Part shown: positions 37,897 to 46,909 of the stretch, in pieces | Position numbering within the stretch: position 1 is the first letter of the stretch | How the letters are laid out: each line of letters opens with the position of its first letter | NCBI RefSeq assembly: GCF_001426905.1 | Contig: NZ_LMFQ01000006.1 | Location: 739-64,738, forward strand | Source of the DNA: Caulobacter sp. Root1455 | Lineage (GTDB): Bacteria > Pseudomonadota > Alphaproteobacteria > Caulobacterales > Caulobacteraceae | Reading direction: 5' to 3' | DNA length: 64,000 bases | Translations under genes and position numbers: made by a program | The notes under the pieces: model-generated | Database searches by the model: none | What the model saw: the letters and a program-made list of their open reading frames with translations, nothing else | Told to the model about the DNA's origin: nothing

Positions 37897-38394
37897 TTAA
37901 AGTTTGGCAATGTCCGGAGACGGCGTCGCGTCCGCCCCCACGCCGGCGGTCGCCGCCAGGTCGGCCGCCGTCCGCCCGCTGACCGGGTGGCGCCAGTCAG
38001 GCGCGATCTCCGCCAAGGGCCCCATCACGAACAGGCGCTCGTGGGCCCTCGGATGCGGCACGACCACCGCCCCCTCCAGCACCGTGCGGCCATGGGCGAT
38101 CAGGTCGAGGTCCAGGGTTCGGGGCGCGTTGGGCTCGATCCGCGTCCGGCCGAAGCGGGTCTCAACGCGGTGCAGGACGGTCAGGACCTCGCTCGGCGAC
38201 AGCGCCGTCTCGACCAGGACGACGCCGTTCAGATAGGCTGGCGCGGCCGGGTCGGGCCAGGCCGCCGAGGTCCACCAGGAGGAACGCGCCGCCGCCGCCA
38301 GTCCCTCCGACGCCAGGGCGTCGAGCGCCGCCTCGAGCAAGGCCTCGCGACTCGCGTATGATCCGGGCAGGCTGCAGCCGAGCGCGACCACCAC
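37897..38394 (-). CDS. folK: 2-amino-4-hydroxy-6-hydroxymethyldihydropteridine pyrophosphokinase
   Basis: The protein has HPPK motifs: VALGCSLPG near the start, YLNGVVLVETALSP, the signature RTLDLDLIAHG and VPHPRAHERLFVMGPL. It transfers pyrophosphate to the pterin in folate synthesis. The start is uncertain. I use GTG 38394, which gives V-V-V-A-L-G like other HPPKs (165 residues); a TTG at 38433 would give 178 residues, but that extension (KNQFDQNGLDQA) is AT-rich and overlaps the probable divergent promoter shared with the NYN gene. Confidence 0.85.
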   Translation of the reverse strand: MVVALGCSLPGSYASREALLEAALDALASEGLAAAARSSWWTSAAWPDPAAPAYLNGVVLVETALSPSEVLTVLHRVETRFGRTRIEPNAPRTLDLDLIAHGRTVLEGAVVVPHPRAHERLFVMGPLAEIAPDWRHPVSGRTAADLAATAGVGADATPSPDIAKL

Positions 38395-38447
38395 CGCCTG
38401 ATCCAGCCCATTTTGATCGAACTGATTTTTCAAGGATTTCCGACCAC

Positions 38448-39071
38448 GTGACCTTTTACCCGACCGAGCGCCTGGCGCTGTTCATCGACGGGGCCAATTT
38501 CTTTTCCGCCGCCAAGGCCCTGGGCTTCGACATCGACTACCGCAAGCTGCTGGACGAGTTCCGCAAGCGCGGCGTGCTGGTGCGGGCCTATTACTACACC
38601 GCCATCGCCGAGAACGAGGAGTATTCCCCGATCCGGCCGCTGGTCGACTGGCTGGACTACAACGGCTTCACCCTGGTGACCAAGCCGGCCCGCGAGTTCA
38701 CCGACAGCCAGGGCCGCAAGCGCTGGCGCGGCGACATGGACATCGAGATCGCCGTCGACATGCTGGAGATGGCCGCCACGGTCGACCACCTTGTGCTGTT
38801 CTCGGGCGACGGCGACTTCCGCGCCCTGGTCGAGGCCGTGCAGCGCAAGGGCCGCCGGGTCACCGTGGTTTCCACCATGAAGAGCCAGCCGCCGATGACC
38901 AGCGACGACCTGCGCCGCCAGGCCGACAACTTCGTGGACCTGGCGGACCTGGGCGCCATCATCGGCCGCCCGCAGGCCACCCGAAATCCCCTGCCCCGCT
39001 TCGTCACCGATCCGGCCCGTGGTCCGGCGGCTCACGACACCCCTGAAAGCGATGGGGACGACGAGGACTAG
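38448..39071 (+). CDS. NYN domain (LabA/DUF88) protein, putative RNase
   Basis: The 207-residue protein starts VTFYPTERLALFIDGANFF, where the first Asp of the NYN/PIN-like fold lies in FIDGAN. Further acidic positions are in RWRGDMDIEIAVDM and LFSGDGDFRALVEAV, matching the LabA-like group. The C-terminal tail is low-complexity and acidic (PESDGDDED). These proteins are predicted metal-dependent RNases. The GTG at 38448 is used; the frame upstream overlaps folK. The uracil-DNA glycosylase gene follows two bases after the stop. Confidence 0.85.
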   Translation: MTFYPTERLALFIDGANFFSAAKALGFDIDYRKLLDEFRKRGVLVRAYYYTAIAENEEYSPIRPLVDWLDYNGFTLVTKPAREFTDSQGRKRWRGDMDIEIAVDMLEMAATVDHLVLFSGDGDFRALVEAVQRKGRRVTVVSTMKSQPPMTSDDLRRQADNFVDLADLGAIIGRPQATRNPLPRFVTDPARGPAAHDTPESDGDDED

Positions 39072-39073
39072 CC

Positions 39074-39751
39074 ATGGGTCAGCACTCCAACATCTCCGGC
39101 GAGGTCGTGCCCTCGCCCGCCGAGCCGCCGCGCGACTGCCCGCTGTGCCCGCGCCTGGTGGCGTATCGCCGCGAGAACCAGGACCTCTATCCCGACTGGT
39201 TCAACGGCCCGGCCCCGTCGTTCGGCGACCACGAGGCCCGGCTGCTGGTCGTGGGCCTGGCCCCCGGCCGCAAGGGCGCCAACCGCACCGGCCGGCCGTT
39301 CACCGGCGACTATGCCGGGACGCTGCTCTACGACACCCTTATCAAGTACGGCTTCGCCACCGGCAAGTTCGAGGCCCGGCCCGACGACTCCCTGAAGCTG
39401 ATCGGCGCGGCCGTGACCAACGCCGTCCGCTGCGCCCCGCCCGGCAACAAGCCCGAGACCTCGGAAGAGAACAACTGCCGGCCGTTCCTGACCGCGCGGC
39501 TGGAGATGTTCCCCAACCTGAAAGCCATCGTCACCCTGGGCGACGTCTCGCGCCGCAACATGCTGAAGGCCCTGGGCCTGAAGGCCTCGGCGGGCCTGCC
39601 CGGCCATGGCACGGAGTTCCAGGCCGGACCCTATCGGGTCTTCAACAGCTATCACTGCTCGCGACTGAACACGAACACCGGCCGGCTGACGACGCCGATG
39701 TTCGAGGACCTGTTCGCGCGGGTGAAGGCGTATCTGGACGCCAATCCGTAG
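39074..39751 (+). CDS. Uracil-DNA glycosylase, family 5 (UDGb type)
   Basis: The 225-residue protein has GLAPGRKGANRTGRPFTGD (motif A of the iron-sulfur UDG groups, with no catalytic Asp in the family-4 place), and a C-terminal motif YHCSRLNTNTGRLT where family 5 usually reads HPSxxNTxTGRLT. Cysteines C22 and C25 (CPLC), RCAPPG and NNCRP are placed to bind a 4Fe-4S cluster. It removes uracil and other deaminated bases from DNA. It is tightly linked to the NYN gene (2-base gap). Confidence 0.88.
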   Translation: MGQHSNISGEVVPSPAEPPRDCPLCPRLVAYRRENQDLYPDWFNGPAPSFGDHEARLLVVGLAPGRKGANRTGRPFTGDYAGTLLYDTLIKYGFATGKFEARPDDSLKLIGAAVTNAVRCAPPGNKPETSEENNCRPFLTARLEMFPNLKAIVTLGDVSRRNMLKALGLKASAGLPGHGTEFQAGPYRVFNSYHCSRLNTNTGRLTTPMFEDLFARVKAYLDANP

Positions 39752-39757
39752 CGCTGT

Positions 39758-39860
39758 GCGTCCTTCGAGGCTCGGCTACGCCTCGCGCCTCAGGATGAGG
39801 GATTCAGAGCCACGAAGCTCCTCATCCTGAGGCGCCCGCGCAGCGGGCCTCGAAGGACGC
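39758..39860. repeat. Inverted repeat, family B
   Basis: GCGTCCTTCGAGGC at the left end and GCCTCGAAGGACGC at the right, with inner arms GCCTCAGGATGAGG and CCTCATCCTGAGGCGC, lies between the glycosylase gene and the convergent SMP-30 gene, ending 7 bp from the latter's stop. Confidence 0.8.
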
Positions 39861-39866
39861 AAGGCC

Positions 39867-40829
39867 TCACCACACCAGCCCCGCCGTCTTCAGCCGCACC
39901 CGCGCCAGGGTGTGGTTCGAGGCCAGGAACAGGGTGCTTCCATCCTCGCCGAACGCGCAGTTGGCGATGGCCGTGCCCGTCTCGATCACCCCGATCAGCT
40001 CGGCGTCGGGCGTCAGCACCAGCACCCCGCCCGGCCCCGTCGCGTAGAGCCGCCCTTCGGTGTCCAGGCACATGCCGTCCGGCAGACCCAGGCCGCCGGC
40101 TTCGCGTAGCGGCATGGCGTCGAAGAACAACGCCTTGGCCGTGGGCATGCCGTCCGGACCCAGGTCGTAGACCATCAGCTTGGGGCCGTCCGGGTCGGAG
40201 ACCGACACGTAGAGCCGGCGCTGGTCCGGCGACAGGGCGATCCCGTTCGGGAAGGTCAGGTCGGCGTCCAGTAGATCCAGCGTCCCGTCGGGCGCCAAAC
40301 GGTAGACGCCGTTGAAGTCCAGCTCGCGCAATGGCGAGGCGTTGCGGCCCTTCAGGCCATAGGTCGGGTCGGTGAAATAGATCGCGCCGGTCTTCGCCAC
40401 GGCCAGGTCGTTGGGGCTGTTGAACCGCTTGCCCTGATAGCGATCGATCAGGAAGGTCTTCCTCCGGGTCTTCAGGTCGATCCTGGCCAGGGCGCGGTTG
40501 CCGTGGTCGCAGGCCAGCAGGTCGCCGGCGGCGTCCAGCGCCATGCCGTTCTGGCCGGGCTCGGCGAAGGCGTCGGTGGGCGGGCCGTCATAGCCCGACG
40601 GGTTCAGGAATTCGCTGACCCCGTCCGCCTCGCTCCAGCGGTACATGACGTTGCCCGGCACGTCGGAAAACACCAGATAGCCGCCGTCGCGGACCCAGAC
40701 CGGGCCCTCGGCCCAGACGAAGCCTTCGGCCAGTTGCTGGATTTCGGCGTCGGCCGCCACGACGGCGTCGAGCTTCGGGGAGAGGCGATGGATCTGCCCG
40801 ACGGAGGGATAGGTCATCTCTGAACTCAC
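39867..40829 (-). CDS. SMP-30/gluconolactonase/LRE-like protein
   Basis: The 320-residue beta-propeller protein has FVWAEGPVWVRDGGYLVFSD (metal-binding Glu), NSPNDLAVAKTGAIYFTDP (metal-binding Asn) and GLPDGMCLDTEGRLYA (Asp), the pattern of calcium-dependent lactonases. Its substrate is probably a sugar lactone. No signal peptide is seen. The start GTG 40829 overlaps the glpK stop by 4 bases (GTGA), a pattern frequent here; ATG 40817 would give 316 residues. Linkage with glpK suggests a joint carbohydrate role. Confidence 0.85.
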   Translation of the reverse strand: MSSEMTYPSVGQIHRLSPKLDAVVAADAEIQQLAEGFVWAEGPVWVRDGGYLVFSDVPGNVMYRWSEADGVSEFLNPSGYDGPPTDAFAEPGQNGMALDAAGDLLACDHGNRALARIDLKTRRKTFLIDRYQGKRFNSPNDLAVAKTGAIYFTDPTYGLKGRNASPLRELDFNGVYRLAPDGTLDLLDADLTFPNGIALSPDQRRLYVSVSDPDGPKLMVYDLGPDGMPTAKALFFDAMPLREAGGLGLPDGMCLDTEGRLYATGPGGVLVLTPDAELIGVIETGTAIANCAFGEDGSTLFLASNHTLARVRLKTAGLVW

Positions 40830-42322
40830 GCTTGCGAACGAACTCTCGGCAGGGCGTCCAGCCACCGCGCATAGGCCGCCTCTCGGGTCACCGTATCGAA
40901 CGTCGGCGTCAGCAGCTCCGCCTCCGGTCGCGCCTTCACCGCCTCCTCGACCGAGCCGTACACGCCCGCCCCGACGCCGGCGAACAGAGCCGCGCCCAGG
41001 GCCGTGGTCTCCTGGTAGCTGGCGCGGTGCACCGGAATGCCGGTCAGGTCGGCCAGGCGCTGACTGAACCAGGCGCTCTTGGCCATGCCGCCGTCGATGC
41101 GCAGGGCCGCGTCCTCGAAGGCCGACGGGGCGTCGGCCCGCATGGCCTCGATCAGGTCGCGCCCCTGGAAGACGCAGGAGTCGAAGGTGGCCTGGGCGAT
41201 CTCGGCCAGGCCGGCGTCGCGGGTCAGGCCAAAGATCGCGCCCCGCGCCTCGGCGTCCCACCAGGGCGCGCCCAGGCCGGTGAAGGCCGGCACCACCACC
41301 ACGCCGTGGCCGCCGCGCGCCGAACGGGCCAGGGCCTCGGCCCCGCGCGGGCCGCCGGTGACGCCCAGCCCCTCGTTCAGCCACTGGATCGCCGCCCCGG
41401 CCACGAAGATCGAGCCCTCCAGGGCGTAGGTCGTCCGGCCGTTCACCCGCGCGGCCACGGTCGTCAACAGGCGCGAGGCCGAATGCGGCCGGTCCTCGCC
41501 GGTGTTGACCAGCATGAAGCCGCCGGTGCCGTAGGTGACCTTCATCTCGCCCGGATGGATGCAGCCCTGCCCCATCAGCGCCGCCTGCTGGTCGCCCGCC
41601 ACGCCGCGGATCGGCAGGGGTCGACCCAGGATGTCCGGCGTCACCTCGCCGTAGTCGCCCGCGCAGTCGAGCACCGTCGGCAGCAGGGCGCGCGGCACGT
41701 TCAGCAGCGACAGCATCGCGTCCGACCAGTCCTGCTTCTCGATGTCGAACAGCAGGGTGCGCGAGGCGTTGGTGGCGTCGGTGACGTGGTTGGCCTTGTC
41801 GGTCAGCCGCCAGATGACCCAGGTGTCGATCGTGCCGCACAGCAGCTCGCCCGCCTCGGCCCGCCGCCGCGCGCCCGGAACCTTGTCCAGGATCCAGGCG
41901 ATCTTCGTGCCCGAGAAATAGGGGTCCAGCAGCAGGCCGGTGGCGGCGGTGACGGCCGGTTCATGGCCAGCGTCGCGCAGCCGGTCGCAGACGTCGGCCG
42001 TGCGGCGGTCCTGCCAGACGATGGCCGGATGGATCGGGCGGCCGGTGGCCTTGTCCCAGACCACCACCGTCTCGCGCTGGTTGGTGACGCCCAGAGCGGC
42101 GATGTCGGCGCTGTCGCGGCCGCACGTCTCGACCGTGTCGCGCAGCACGCCCACGCAGGCGGCGTAGATCTCCTCGGCGTCGTGCTCGACCCAGCCGTCG
42201 CGCGGATAGCTCTGGCGCAGCGGCCGGCTGGCGTCGCCGACCGGTTTGCCGTCGGCCTGAAACAGAATCGCCCGGGTGCTGGTGGTGCCCTGATCGAGCG
42301 CGAGGATCAGAGGTTTGCCCAT
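40826..42322 (-). CDS. glpK: Glycerol kinase
   Basis: The 498-residue FGGY-family kinase starts MGKPLILALDQGTTSTRAIL and has the signature motifs AALGVTNQRETVVVWD, GVAGDQQAALMGQG and FTGLGAPWWDAEARG. It phosphorylates glycerol to glycerol 3-phosphate. The full length and the FGGY family fit well; the motif GTTSTRAI and the QRET segment separate glycerol kinase from xylulokinase. It heads a two-gene unit with the SMP-30 gene. A possible CtrA-like half-match lies in the region upstream. Confidence 0.93.
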   Translation of the reverse strand: MGKPLILALDQGTTSTRAILFQADGKPVGDASRPLRQSYPRDGWVEHDAEEIYAACVGVLRDTVETCGRDSADIAALGVTNQRETVVVWDKATGRPIHPAIVWQDRRTADVCDRLRDAGHEPAVTAATGLLLDPYFSGTKIAWILDKVPGARRRAEAGELLCGTIDTWVIWRLTDKANHVTDATNASRTLLFDIEKQDWSDAMLSLLNVPRALLPTVLDCAGDYGEVTPDILGRPLPIRGVAGDQQAALMGQGCIHPGEMKVTYGTGGFMLVNTGEDRPHSASRLLTTVAARVNGRTTYALEGSIFVAGAAIQWLNEGLGVTGGPRGAEALARSARGGHGVVVVPAFTGLGAPWWDAEARGAIFGLTRDAGLAEIAQATFDSCVFQGRDLIEAMRADAPSAFEDAALRIDGGMAKSAWFSQRLADLTGIPVHRASYQETTALGAALFAGVGAGVYGSVEEAVKARPEAELLTPTFDTVTREAAYARWLDALPRVRSQA

Positions 42323-42408
42323 GCGTCTTGCGTCTCCCTGGCGGTCTTTCCGATTTTCTGCCCTGCGGCATCGCGACGCTTGACCCCATGTGTCATGGCT
42401 TCACCTGT

Positions 42409-42423
42409 TTAAGCATGTTTTCA
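42409..42423. promoter_or_regulatory. Near-match to a CtrA box between glpK and the DUF2336 gene
   Basis: TTAA-GCATGTT-TTCA differs by one base from the CtrA consensus TTAA-N7-TTAA, in the 152-bp divergent gap, 52 bp upstream of the DUF2336 start. One such near-match can occur by chance. Confidence 0.25.
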
Positions 42424-42474
42424 TCTGACGCGGCCAAGGTCCGTCTTGGTTAAGCTTGGATTTCGAGGAGGCCC

Positions 42475-43590
42475 GTGAACCAGGCCGCCCAGACCGCGCA
42501 GCTCTTGTCCCTGGCCCGCAGCCGCGAGCCGGCCGATCGCGAACGCCTGCTCAACGGCATCGTCGAGATGTGCGACGCCAGCCAGGCCGCCGGCGGCCAG
42601 ACCGCCCCCGAAGTCCAGATCCTGCTCGACTCGATCTTCATGACCCTGGTGGTCGAGGCCGAGCGTGACATCCGCGCCCGCCTGGCCCAGAGCTTGGCCG
42701 ACGCCACCTGGGCGCCGCCCGCCCTGATCAACATCCTGGCGCTCGACGAGATCGAGATCGCCCGCCCGATCATCGCCCGCAGCCCGATCCTGCGGGATCA
42801 CGACCTGATCCGCCTGCTGGTCCAGGCCACGCTGGAGCACCAGATCGAGATCGCCCGCCGGCCGCAGCTGTCGCCCGCCGTGGTCGAGGCGATCCTGGCC
42901 AAGGACGAATCGGCGGTGCTGACCGCCCTGGCCTCCAACCCCACCGCCCAGATCTCGCCCGAGGGCCTGCGCCGGCTGGTCGACAAGGCCCGCGACGTGG
43001 TCGCCCTGCGCTCGCCCCTGGCCCGGCATCCCAACCTGTCCAGCGACCTGGCCGAGCAACTGTATCTGTGGGTGGGCCGCGCCCTGCGCGACGCGCTGAC
43101 CGGCCGCTTCCAGCTGGATCCCGACAAGATGGCCCAGGCCGTCGGGGCCTCGCTGCACGCCGCCCATGCGGGCGCGCCGCGCGACGACAATCCCGCCGTC
43201 GAGCAGGCCGAGGATCGCGAGGCGATGGAGGCGGCCCTGGTCGAGAAGCTGGACGCCGCCGGCCAGCTGCGGCCCGGCTATCTGCTGCGGGTGCTGCGCG
43301 AGCGGCGTCTGCCGCTGTTCCTGTTCGCCCTGGCGCGTCTCGGCGGCTTCGACATCCGCCAGGTGCGACGAGCGGTCGACAGCAACCGTCCCGAACTGCT
43401 GGCCCTGGCCTGCTCGGCCGTCGGCATCGACCGCAGTGTCTTCCCGACCATCCTGACCCACGTGCGCGAGCTGAACGGCGGCCGTCCCGGCGGCGGCGCG
43501 GAAGCCGCCCGCAAGGCCAGCGGCGCCTTCGGCCCCTTCGCCCCGGACATCGCGGCCATGGCGTTCCGCCAAGCGGTCAGCGCGGCCTGA
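42475..43590 (+). CDS. DUF2336 family protein
   Basis: The 371-residue soluble protein is built of alpha-helical, HEAT-like repeats with recurring phrases ([54 protein letters not shown]), the character of DUF2336 proteins of alphaproteobacteria. Function is not established. The start GTG 42475 has a strong ribosome site GAGGAGG in front. It is followed 65 bp later by NAD kinase in the same direction. No signal peptide or membrane segment. Confidence 0.78.
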   Translation: MNQAAQTAQLLSLARSREPADRERLLNGIVEMCDASQAAGGQTAPEVQILLDSIFMTLVVEAERDIRARLAQSLADATWAPPALINILALDEIEIARPIIARSPILRDHDLIRLLVQATLEHQIEIARRPQLSPAVVEAILAKDESAVLTALASNPTAQISPEGLRRLVDKARDVVALRSPLARHPNLSSDLAEQLYLWVGRALRDALTGRFQLDPDKMAQAVGASLHAAHAGAPRDDNPAVEQAEDREAMEAALVEKLDAAGQLRPGYLLRVLRERRLPLFLFALARLGGFDIRQVRRAVDSNRPELLALACSAVGIDRSVFPTILTHVRELNGGRPGGGAEAARKASGAFGPFAPDIAAMAFRQAVSAA

Positions 43591-43655
43591 TAAGGCCTCG
43601 GGGCGGTGTCGCCTCCAGGTTTGACAAGGCGACGTCAATCCAGCCACTTGGCGCC

Positions 43656-44438
43656 ATGTTCCAGCCCCTGCCCTTCGTGACTCGCCTGACCTTCAAGGCC
43701 AGTGACCGCCCCGAGGCGCAGGAGGCGCGCGAGCGGCTGATCGCGCGCTACGGCGACGTCGGCGACGAGAGCGCCCAGGTGATCGTCGCCCTGGGCGGCG
43801 ACGGCTTCATGCTGGAGACCCTGCACGACACCCTGCAGCGCCAGACGCCGATCTACGGCATGAACCGCGGCTCGGTCGGCTTCCTGATGAACGAGTACAG
43901 CGAGGACGACCTGCTGGCGCGGATCAACGCCGCCGAGCGGGCCGTGATCCATCCGCTGGCCATGGTCGCCATCGACGCCAACCGCAAGCAGCACCGGGCC
44001 CTGGCCATCAACGAGGTGTCGCTGCTGCGCCAGACCCGCCAGACCGCCAAGCTGCGGATCAGCATCGACGGCAAGGTGCGGATGGGCGAGTTGGTCTGCG
44101 ACGGCGCCCTGCTGGCCACGCCGGCCGGCTCGACCGCCTACAACCTGTCCGCCCACGGTCCGATCATCCCGATCGGCGCCCAGGTCCTGGCCCTGACGCC
44201 CATCAGCGCCTTCCGCCCCCGACGCTGGCGTGGCGCGCTTTTGCCGCAGACAGCCAGGGTGACGTTCGAGATCCTGGAATGCGATAAGAGACCCGTAAGC
44301 GCCGTGGCCGACAACTTCGAGGTCCGCGACGTGGTCGAGGTTCACATCGCCGAGGACAGCAGCGCCAGCCTCTCCATGCTCTTCGACGCAGGTCGAAGCC
44401 TTGAGGAGCGGGTACTGACGGAGCAGTTCTCGGCCTGA
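43656..44438 (+). CDS. nadK: NAD kinase
   Basis: The 260-residue protein has the nucleotide-binding motif [16 protein letters not shown] near residues 44-59, [14 protein letters not shown], the NEVSLLR motif and [21 protein letters not shown]. It phosphorylates NAD to NADP. The length is that of the short alphaproteobacterial form. I chose ATG 43656 because the domain begins there; the longer frame crosses the DUF2336 gene in another frame. Confidence 0.93.
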   Translation: MFQPLPFVTRLTFKASDRPEAQEARERLIARYGDVGDESAQVIVALGGDGFMLETLHDTLQRQTPIYGMNRGSVGFLMNEYSEDDLLARINAAERAVIHPLAMVAIDANRKQHRALAINEVSLLRQTRQTAKLRISIDGKVRMGELVCDGALLATPAGSTAYNLSAHGPIIPIGAQVLALTPISAFRPRRWRGALLPQTARVTFEILECDKRPVSAVADNFEVRDVVEVHIAEDSSASLSMLFDAGRSLEERVLTEQFSA

Positions 44439-44452
44439 CAACGTTGGACTTA

Positions 44453-44484
44453 TTGGTCAGGGCACCATCTGCCTTTGGTCAGGG
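44453..44484. promoter_or_regulatory. Direct repeat TTGGTCAGGG upstream of the Hpt gene
   Basis: TTGGTCAGGG occurs at 44453-44462 and again at 44475-44484, 22 bp apart (two helical turns), in the 120-bp gap before the Hpt gene. This spacing suits two regulator molecules on one face of the DNA. The protein is unknown. Confidence 0.4.
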
Positions 44485-44558
44485 TAGAAACGGGCGTCTC
44501 ATCTAATGTTAACGTCTTGACCCTACATTCCACGCCAATGCCTAGGGGGAAAGCGTCC

Positions 44559-45041
44559 GTGACAACCAAGTCCGCCGCGGAAGTTATACAGGTGCCGAAC
44601 ATGCTCAAGCTCAAGGTAGGCGGTCGCGGCGGCATCGACATGGCAGCCATCGCCAAGGCCGAAGCCGCGCTGAAAAGCTTGTCGGGCAACTTCGCCCAAT
44701 GGCTCAATGACGAGATCGTCAAGCTTGAGGCCGCTCGCCAGGACGTTCGCGCCAAAGGCCTGACCGCCGAGACGGTCGAGACCCTCTATCTGCGCGCCCA
44801 CGACCTGAAAGGCCTCGGCGCCACCTATGATTTCCCGCTGATCACCCGCCTGGCCGCATCGCTTTGCCGGCTGATCGACGATCCGGAGACGCGCCTGACC
44901 GCGCCGATGTTCCTGGTCGACGCCCACATCGACGCGATCAAGGCCTGCGTCCGCGACGACATCAAGACCGACACCCACCCCGTCGGCAAGATCCTGGCCG
45001 TCGAGCTGGAAGGCCGCGTGGCGGACTATCTGGCCGCCTGA
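44559..45041 (+). CDS. Hpt-domain histidine phosphotransfer protein
   Basis: The 160-residue protein has an Hpt motif with phosphorylatable His81 in YLRAHDLKGLGATYDFPL, inside a four-helix-bundle-like domain. It would relay phosphate between a hybrid kinase and a response regulator; the soluble hybrid kinase at 28938 is one possible partner, without direct evidence. GTG 44559 is chosen because TAGGGGGAAAG, an excellent ribosome site, lies 5 bp before it; ATG 44538 has none. A strong terminator follows the stop by 23 bp. Confidence 0.85.
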   Translation: MTTKSAAEVIQVPNMLKLKVGGRGGIDMAAIAKAEAALKSLSGNFAQWLNDEIVKLEAARQDVRAKGLTAETVETLYLRAHDLKGLGATYDFPLITRLAASLCRLIDDPETRLTAPMFLVDAHIDAIKACVRDDIKTDTHPVGKILAVELEGRVADYLAA

Positions 45042-45064
45042 TCGGTCGATCTTCGAAAATCCCG

Positions 45065-45092
45065 AAAAGCCCCGGTCGCGCCGGGGCTTTTT
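45065..45092 (+). terminator. Intrinsic terminator after the Hpt gene
   Basis: AAAAGCCCCGG-TCGCG-CCGGGGCTTTTT forms an 11-bp stem with a 5-base loop and a T run. This is the clearest Rho-independent terminator of the window; the A run also lets it act on the minus strand for the convergent oxidase gene. Confidence 0.92.
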
Positions 45093-45121
45093 CTTTGCCC
45101 ATCGCCTCGCCGCCCTCCGCC

Positions 45122-46528
45122 TCAGACCCCAAACAGCCCCTTCAGGTACGGGTTGAGCATCCGCCCGTCGGGATCCAGCTTGGCCCGCACCTTGAGGAAG
45201 TCGTTCCAGCGCGGATAGAGCCCGGCCAGCTGGTCGCCCGAGACGCTGTGCAGCTTGCCCCAGTGCGGCCGGCCGCCGTAGCGGCGGAAGATCGGCTCGA
45301 TCAGGGTGTAGAGGAAGGCGAACTCGTCCTTGTAGTGGGCGTGGACGGCGATGGAGCCCCGGGGCTCGCCCTGAAAAGGCGACAGCCAGGCGTCGTCGGG
45401 GGCGATGCGGCGGCATTCGATCGGGAAGAAGACGTCGGGACGCGCCTTCTCGATGGTCGCCACGATCTCGGCCAGGGCCTTGAGCTGCACCGACGCCGGC
45501 AGGTGGAACTCCATCTCGTTGAAGCGCACCGGACGCTCGGTGGACAGCAGCTTCCAGCCCTCGTCGATCGCCCGCTCGGGCTTGGTCCCGCCCAGCAGGG
45601 CCCGGGCGGCGGCCTTGCGCAGCGGGGCCGAGAAGCCGAGCAGGTTGCGCAGGCCCTTCAGTGCGTCGAGGAAGACGGTGTCCTGGTCCGGTCCGCGCGG
45701 AATGGCCGGGGCGTCGGTCTCGTCGTGGCTGATATTGGCGGCCAGGCCGGTGAACGGCACGGCGTAGAACTCGAAATTGCGGTGCCTGGCCCAGCGGTCC
45801 TCGGCCTTGGCCAGGGCGTCCTCGAACGGCTCCAGCCAGACATTGCGCTCCAGCCGACGGTTGGCGGTGGTCTTCAGCCGGACCTGGGTGATCACCCCGA
45901 GCGATCCCAGCGAGACCTTGGCGGCCTGGAAGACGTCGGCGTTGCGGTGCTCGCCGCAATCGATCGTCTCGCCCTTGGGGGTGACCAGGCGCAGGGCGGT
46001 GACGTCGCCGTGCAGGGCCTTGATCGCCCGGCCCGTGCCGTGGGTGCCGGTGGCCAGGGCGCCGGCCAGGGCCTGCTTGTTGATGTCGGGCAGATTGGCC
46101 ATGGCCCGGCCCTTGGCGGCCAGGGCGGGACCCAGCGCGCCCAGCCGCGTGCCCGCCGCGACGATCGCCTCGTCGCCCTCCCAGGCGATGATCCCCGACA
46201 GCGCGTCCAGCGACACCAGGGTCCCGTCCGTGGGGGCCAGGGCGGTGAACGAATGGCCCGCCCCCACCGGACGGATCGGCGCCAGGGCGGTCTTGAGGAC
46301 CGAGGCGACCTCGGCCTCGGTCTTGGGGGCGACGCGGGCGGCGGGATAGGCGTGCTGCACGCCCGACCAGTTGCGCCACAGCAGATGGCCCTTGGCGTCG
46401 GTGGTCGGCGGGGACGGCGGCTCGGGCTTGTCGTGCGTCGCGACCGCGTAGCCGCCGCCGACCGCCGCCGCGCCCAGTCCCGCGCCCACGAGGAGCGCCC
46501 CTCGCCTCGATACCGTCATCCGTTCCAC
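45122..46528 (-). CDS. FAD-binding aldonolactone oxidase-like protein with Tat signal
   Basis: The 468-residue protein starts with a Tat-type signal (SRRGALLVGAGLGAAAVGGG) and belongs to the VAO flavoprotein family: an FAD-binding stretch PVGAGHSFTALAPTDG and a C-terminal arabinono-lactone oxidase domain with RPHWGKLHSV, the HWGK motif of ALO/gulonolactone oxidases. It probably oxidises a sugar lactone in the periplasm. The gene follows folD and a cytochrome c gene with a 12-base gap. The cytochrome suggests that electrons go to a heme protein, so it may be a dehydrogenase, not an oxidase. Confidence 0.87.
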   Translation of the reverse strand: MERMTVSRRGALLVGAGLGAAAVGGGYAVATHDKPEPPSPPTTDAKGHLLWRNWSGVQHAYPAARVAPKTEAEVASVLKTALAPIRPVGAGHSFTALAPTDGTLVSLDALSGIIAWEGDEAIVAAGTRLGALGPALAAKGRAMANLPDINKQALAGALATGTHGTGRAIKALHGDVTALRLVTPKGETIDCGEHRNADVFQAAKVSLGSLGVITQVRLKTTANRRLERNVWLEPFEDALAKAEDRWARHRNFEFYAVPFTGLAANISHDETDAPAIPRGPDQDTVFLDALKGLRNLLGFSAPLRKAAARALLGGTKPERAIDEGWKLLSTERPVRFNEMEFHLPASVQLKALAEIVATIEKARPDVFFPIECRRIAPDDAWLSPFQGEPRGSIAVHAHYKDEFAFLYTLIEPIFRRYGGRPHWGKLHSVSGDQLAGLYPRWNDFLKVRAKLDPDGRMLNPYLKGLFGV

Positions 46529-46540
46529 CCCCCAGCAGTC

Positions 46541-46909
46541 TTACCCGGCGGGATCTTCGCGTCCCGCCATGAAGCGTATGAGAGCGTTGAAATCGTCCGG
46601 GGTGCAAGCCACGCATTGTCCGCCGGCCGGCATGGCCTGGAACCCTTGGACGGCGTGGTCCAGCAACACGGCCTGGCCCTGCTTCCAGCGCGGATCCCAG
46701 GCCTTTCGGTCGTGGACCAGCGGCGCGCCCGTGCCGGGGACGGCGTGGCAGGCCTTGCAGGACTCGCCATACAACGCCGCCAGCCGGGCGTCGGCCGGAG
46801 CCAGCGCCAAGGCCTGCGCCGCCGTCGGCGCGGGCGGGACGGGCTGGGAGCAGGCCGCCAGGCCGACGGTCAGGGCCAGAGCGACCGCCCAAGTCTTGGG
46901 GAGGCGCAC
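46541..46909 (-). CDS. Cytochrome c5-type monoheme lipoprotein
   Basis: The 122-residue protein has a lipoprotein signal with lipobox LAAC (Cys after ALTVGLAA), one heme c site CKACH in YGESCKACHAVPGTGAP, and the cytochrome c5 pattern AMPAGGQCVAC with the axial Met in MPAGG and a disulfide-type Cys pair. WDPRWKQGQAVLLDHAVQ matches c5 helices. It starts at GTG 46909, sharing one base with the folD stop, and precedes the flavoprotein gene, for which it is the likely electron acceptor. Confidence 0.85.
   Translation of the reverse strand: MRLPKTWAVALALTVGLAACSQPVPPAPTAAQALALAPADARLAALYGESCKACHAVPGTGAPLVHDRKAWDPRWKQGQAVLLDHAVQGFQAMPAGGQCVACTPDDFNALIRFMAGREDPAG

Noticed and set aside
38394..38433. 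N-terminal extension of folK from a TTG start
   Set aside because: The segment is AT-rich, has no ribosome site and occupies the likely divergent promoter; homologues begin at the VALG strand.
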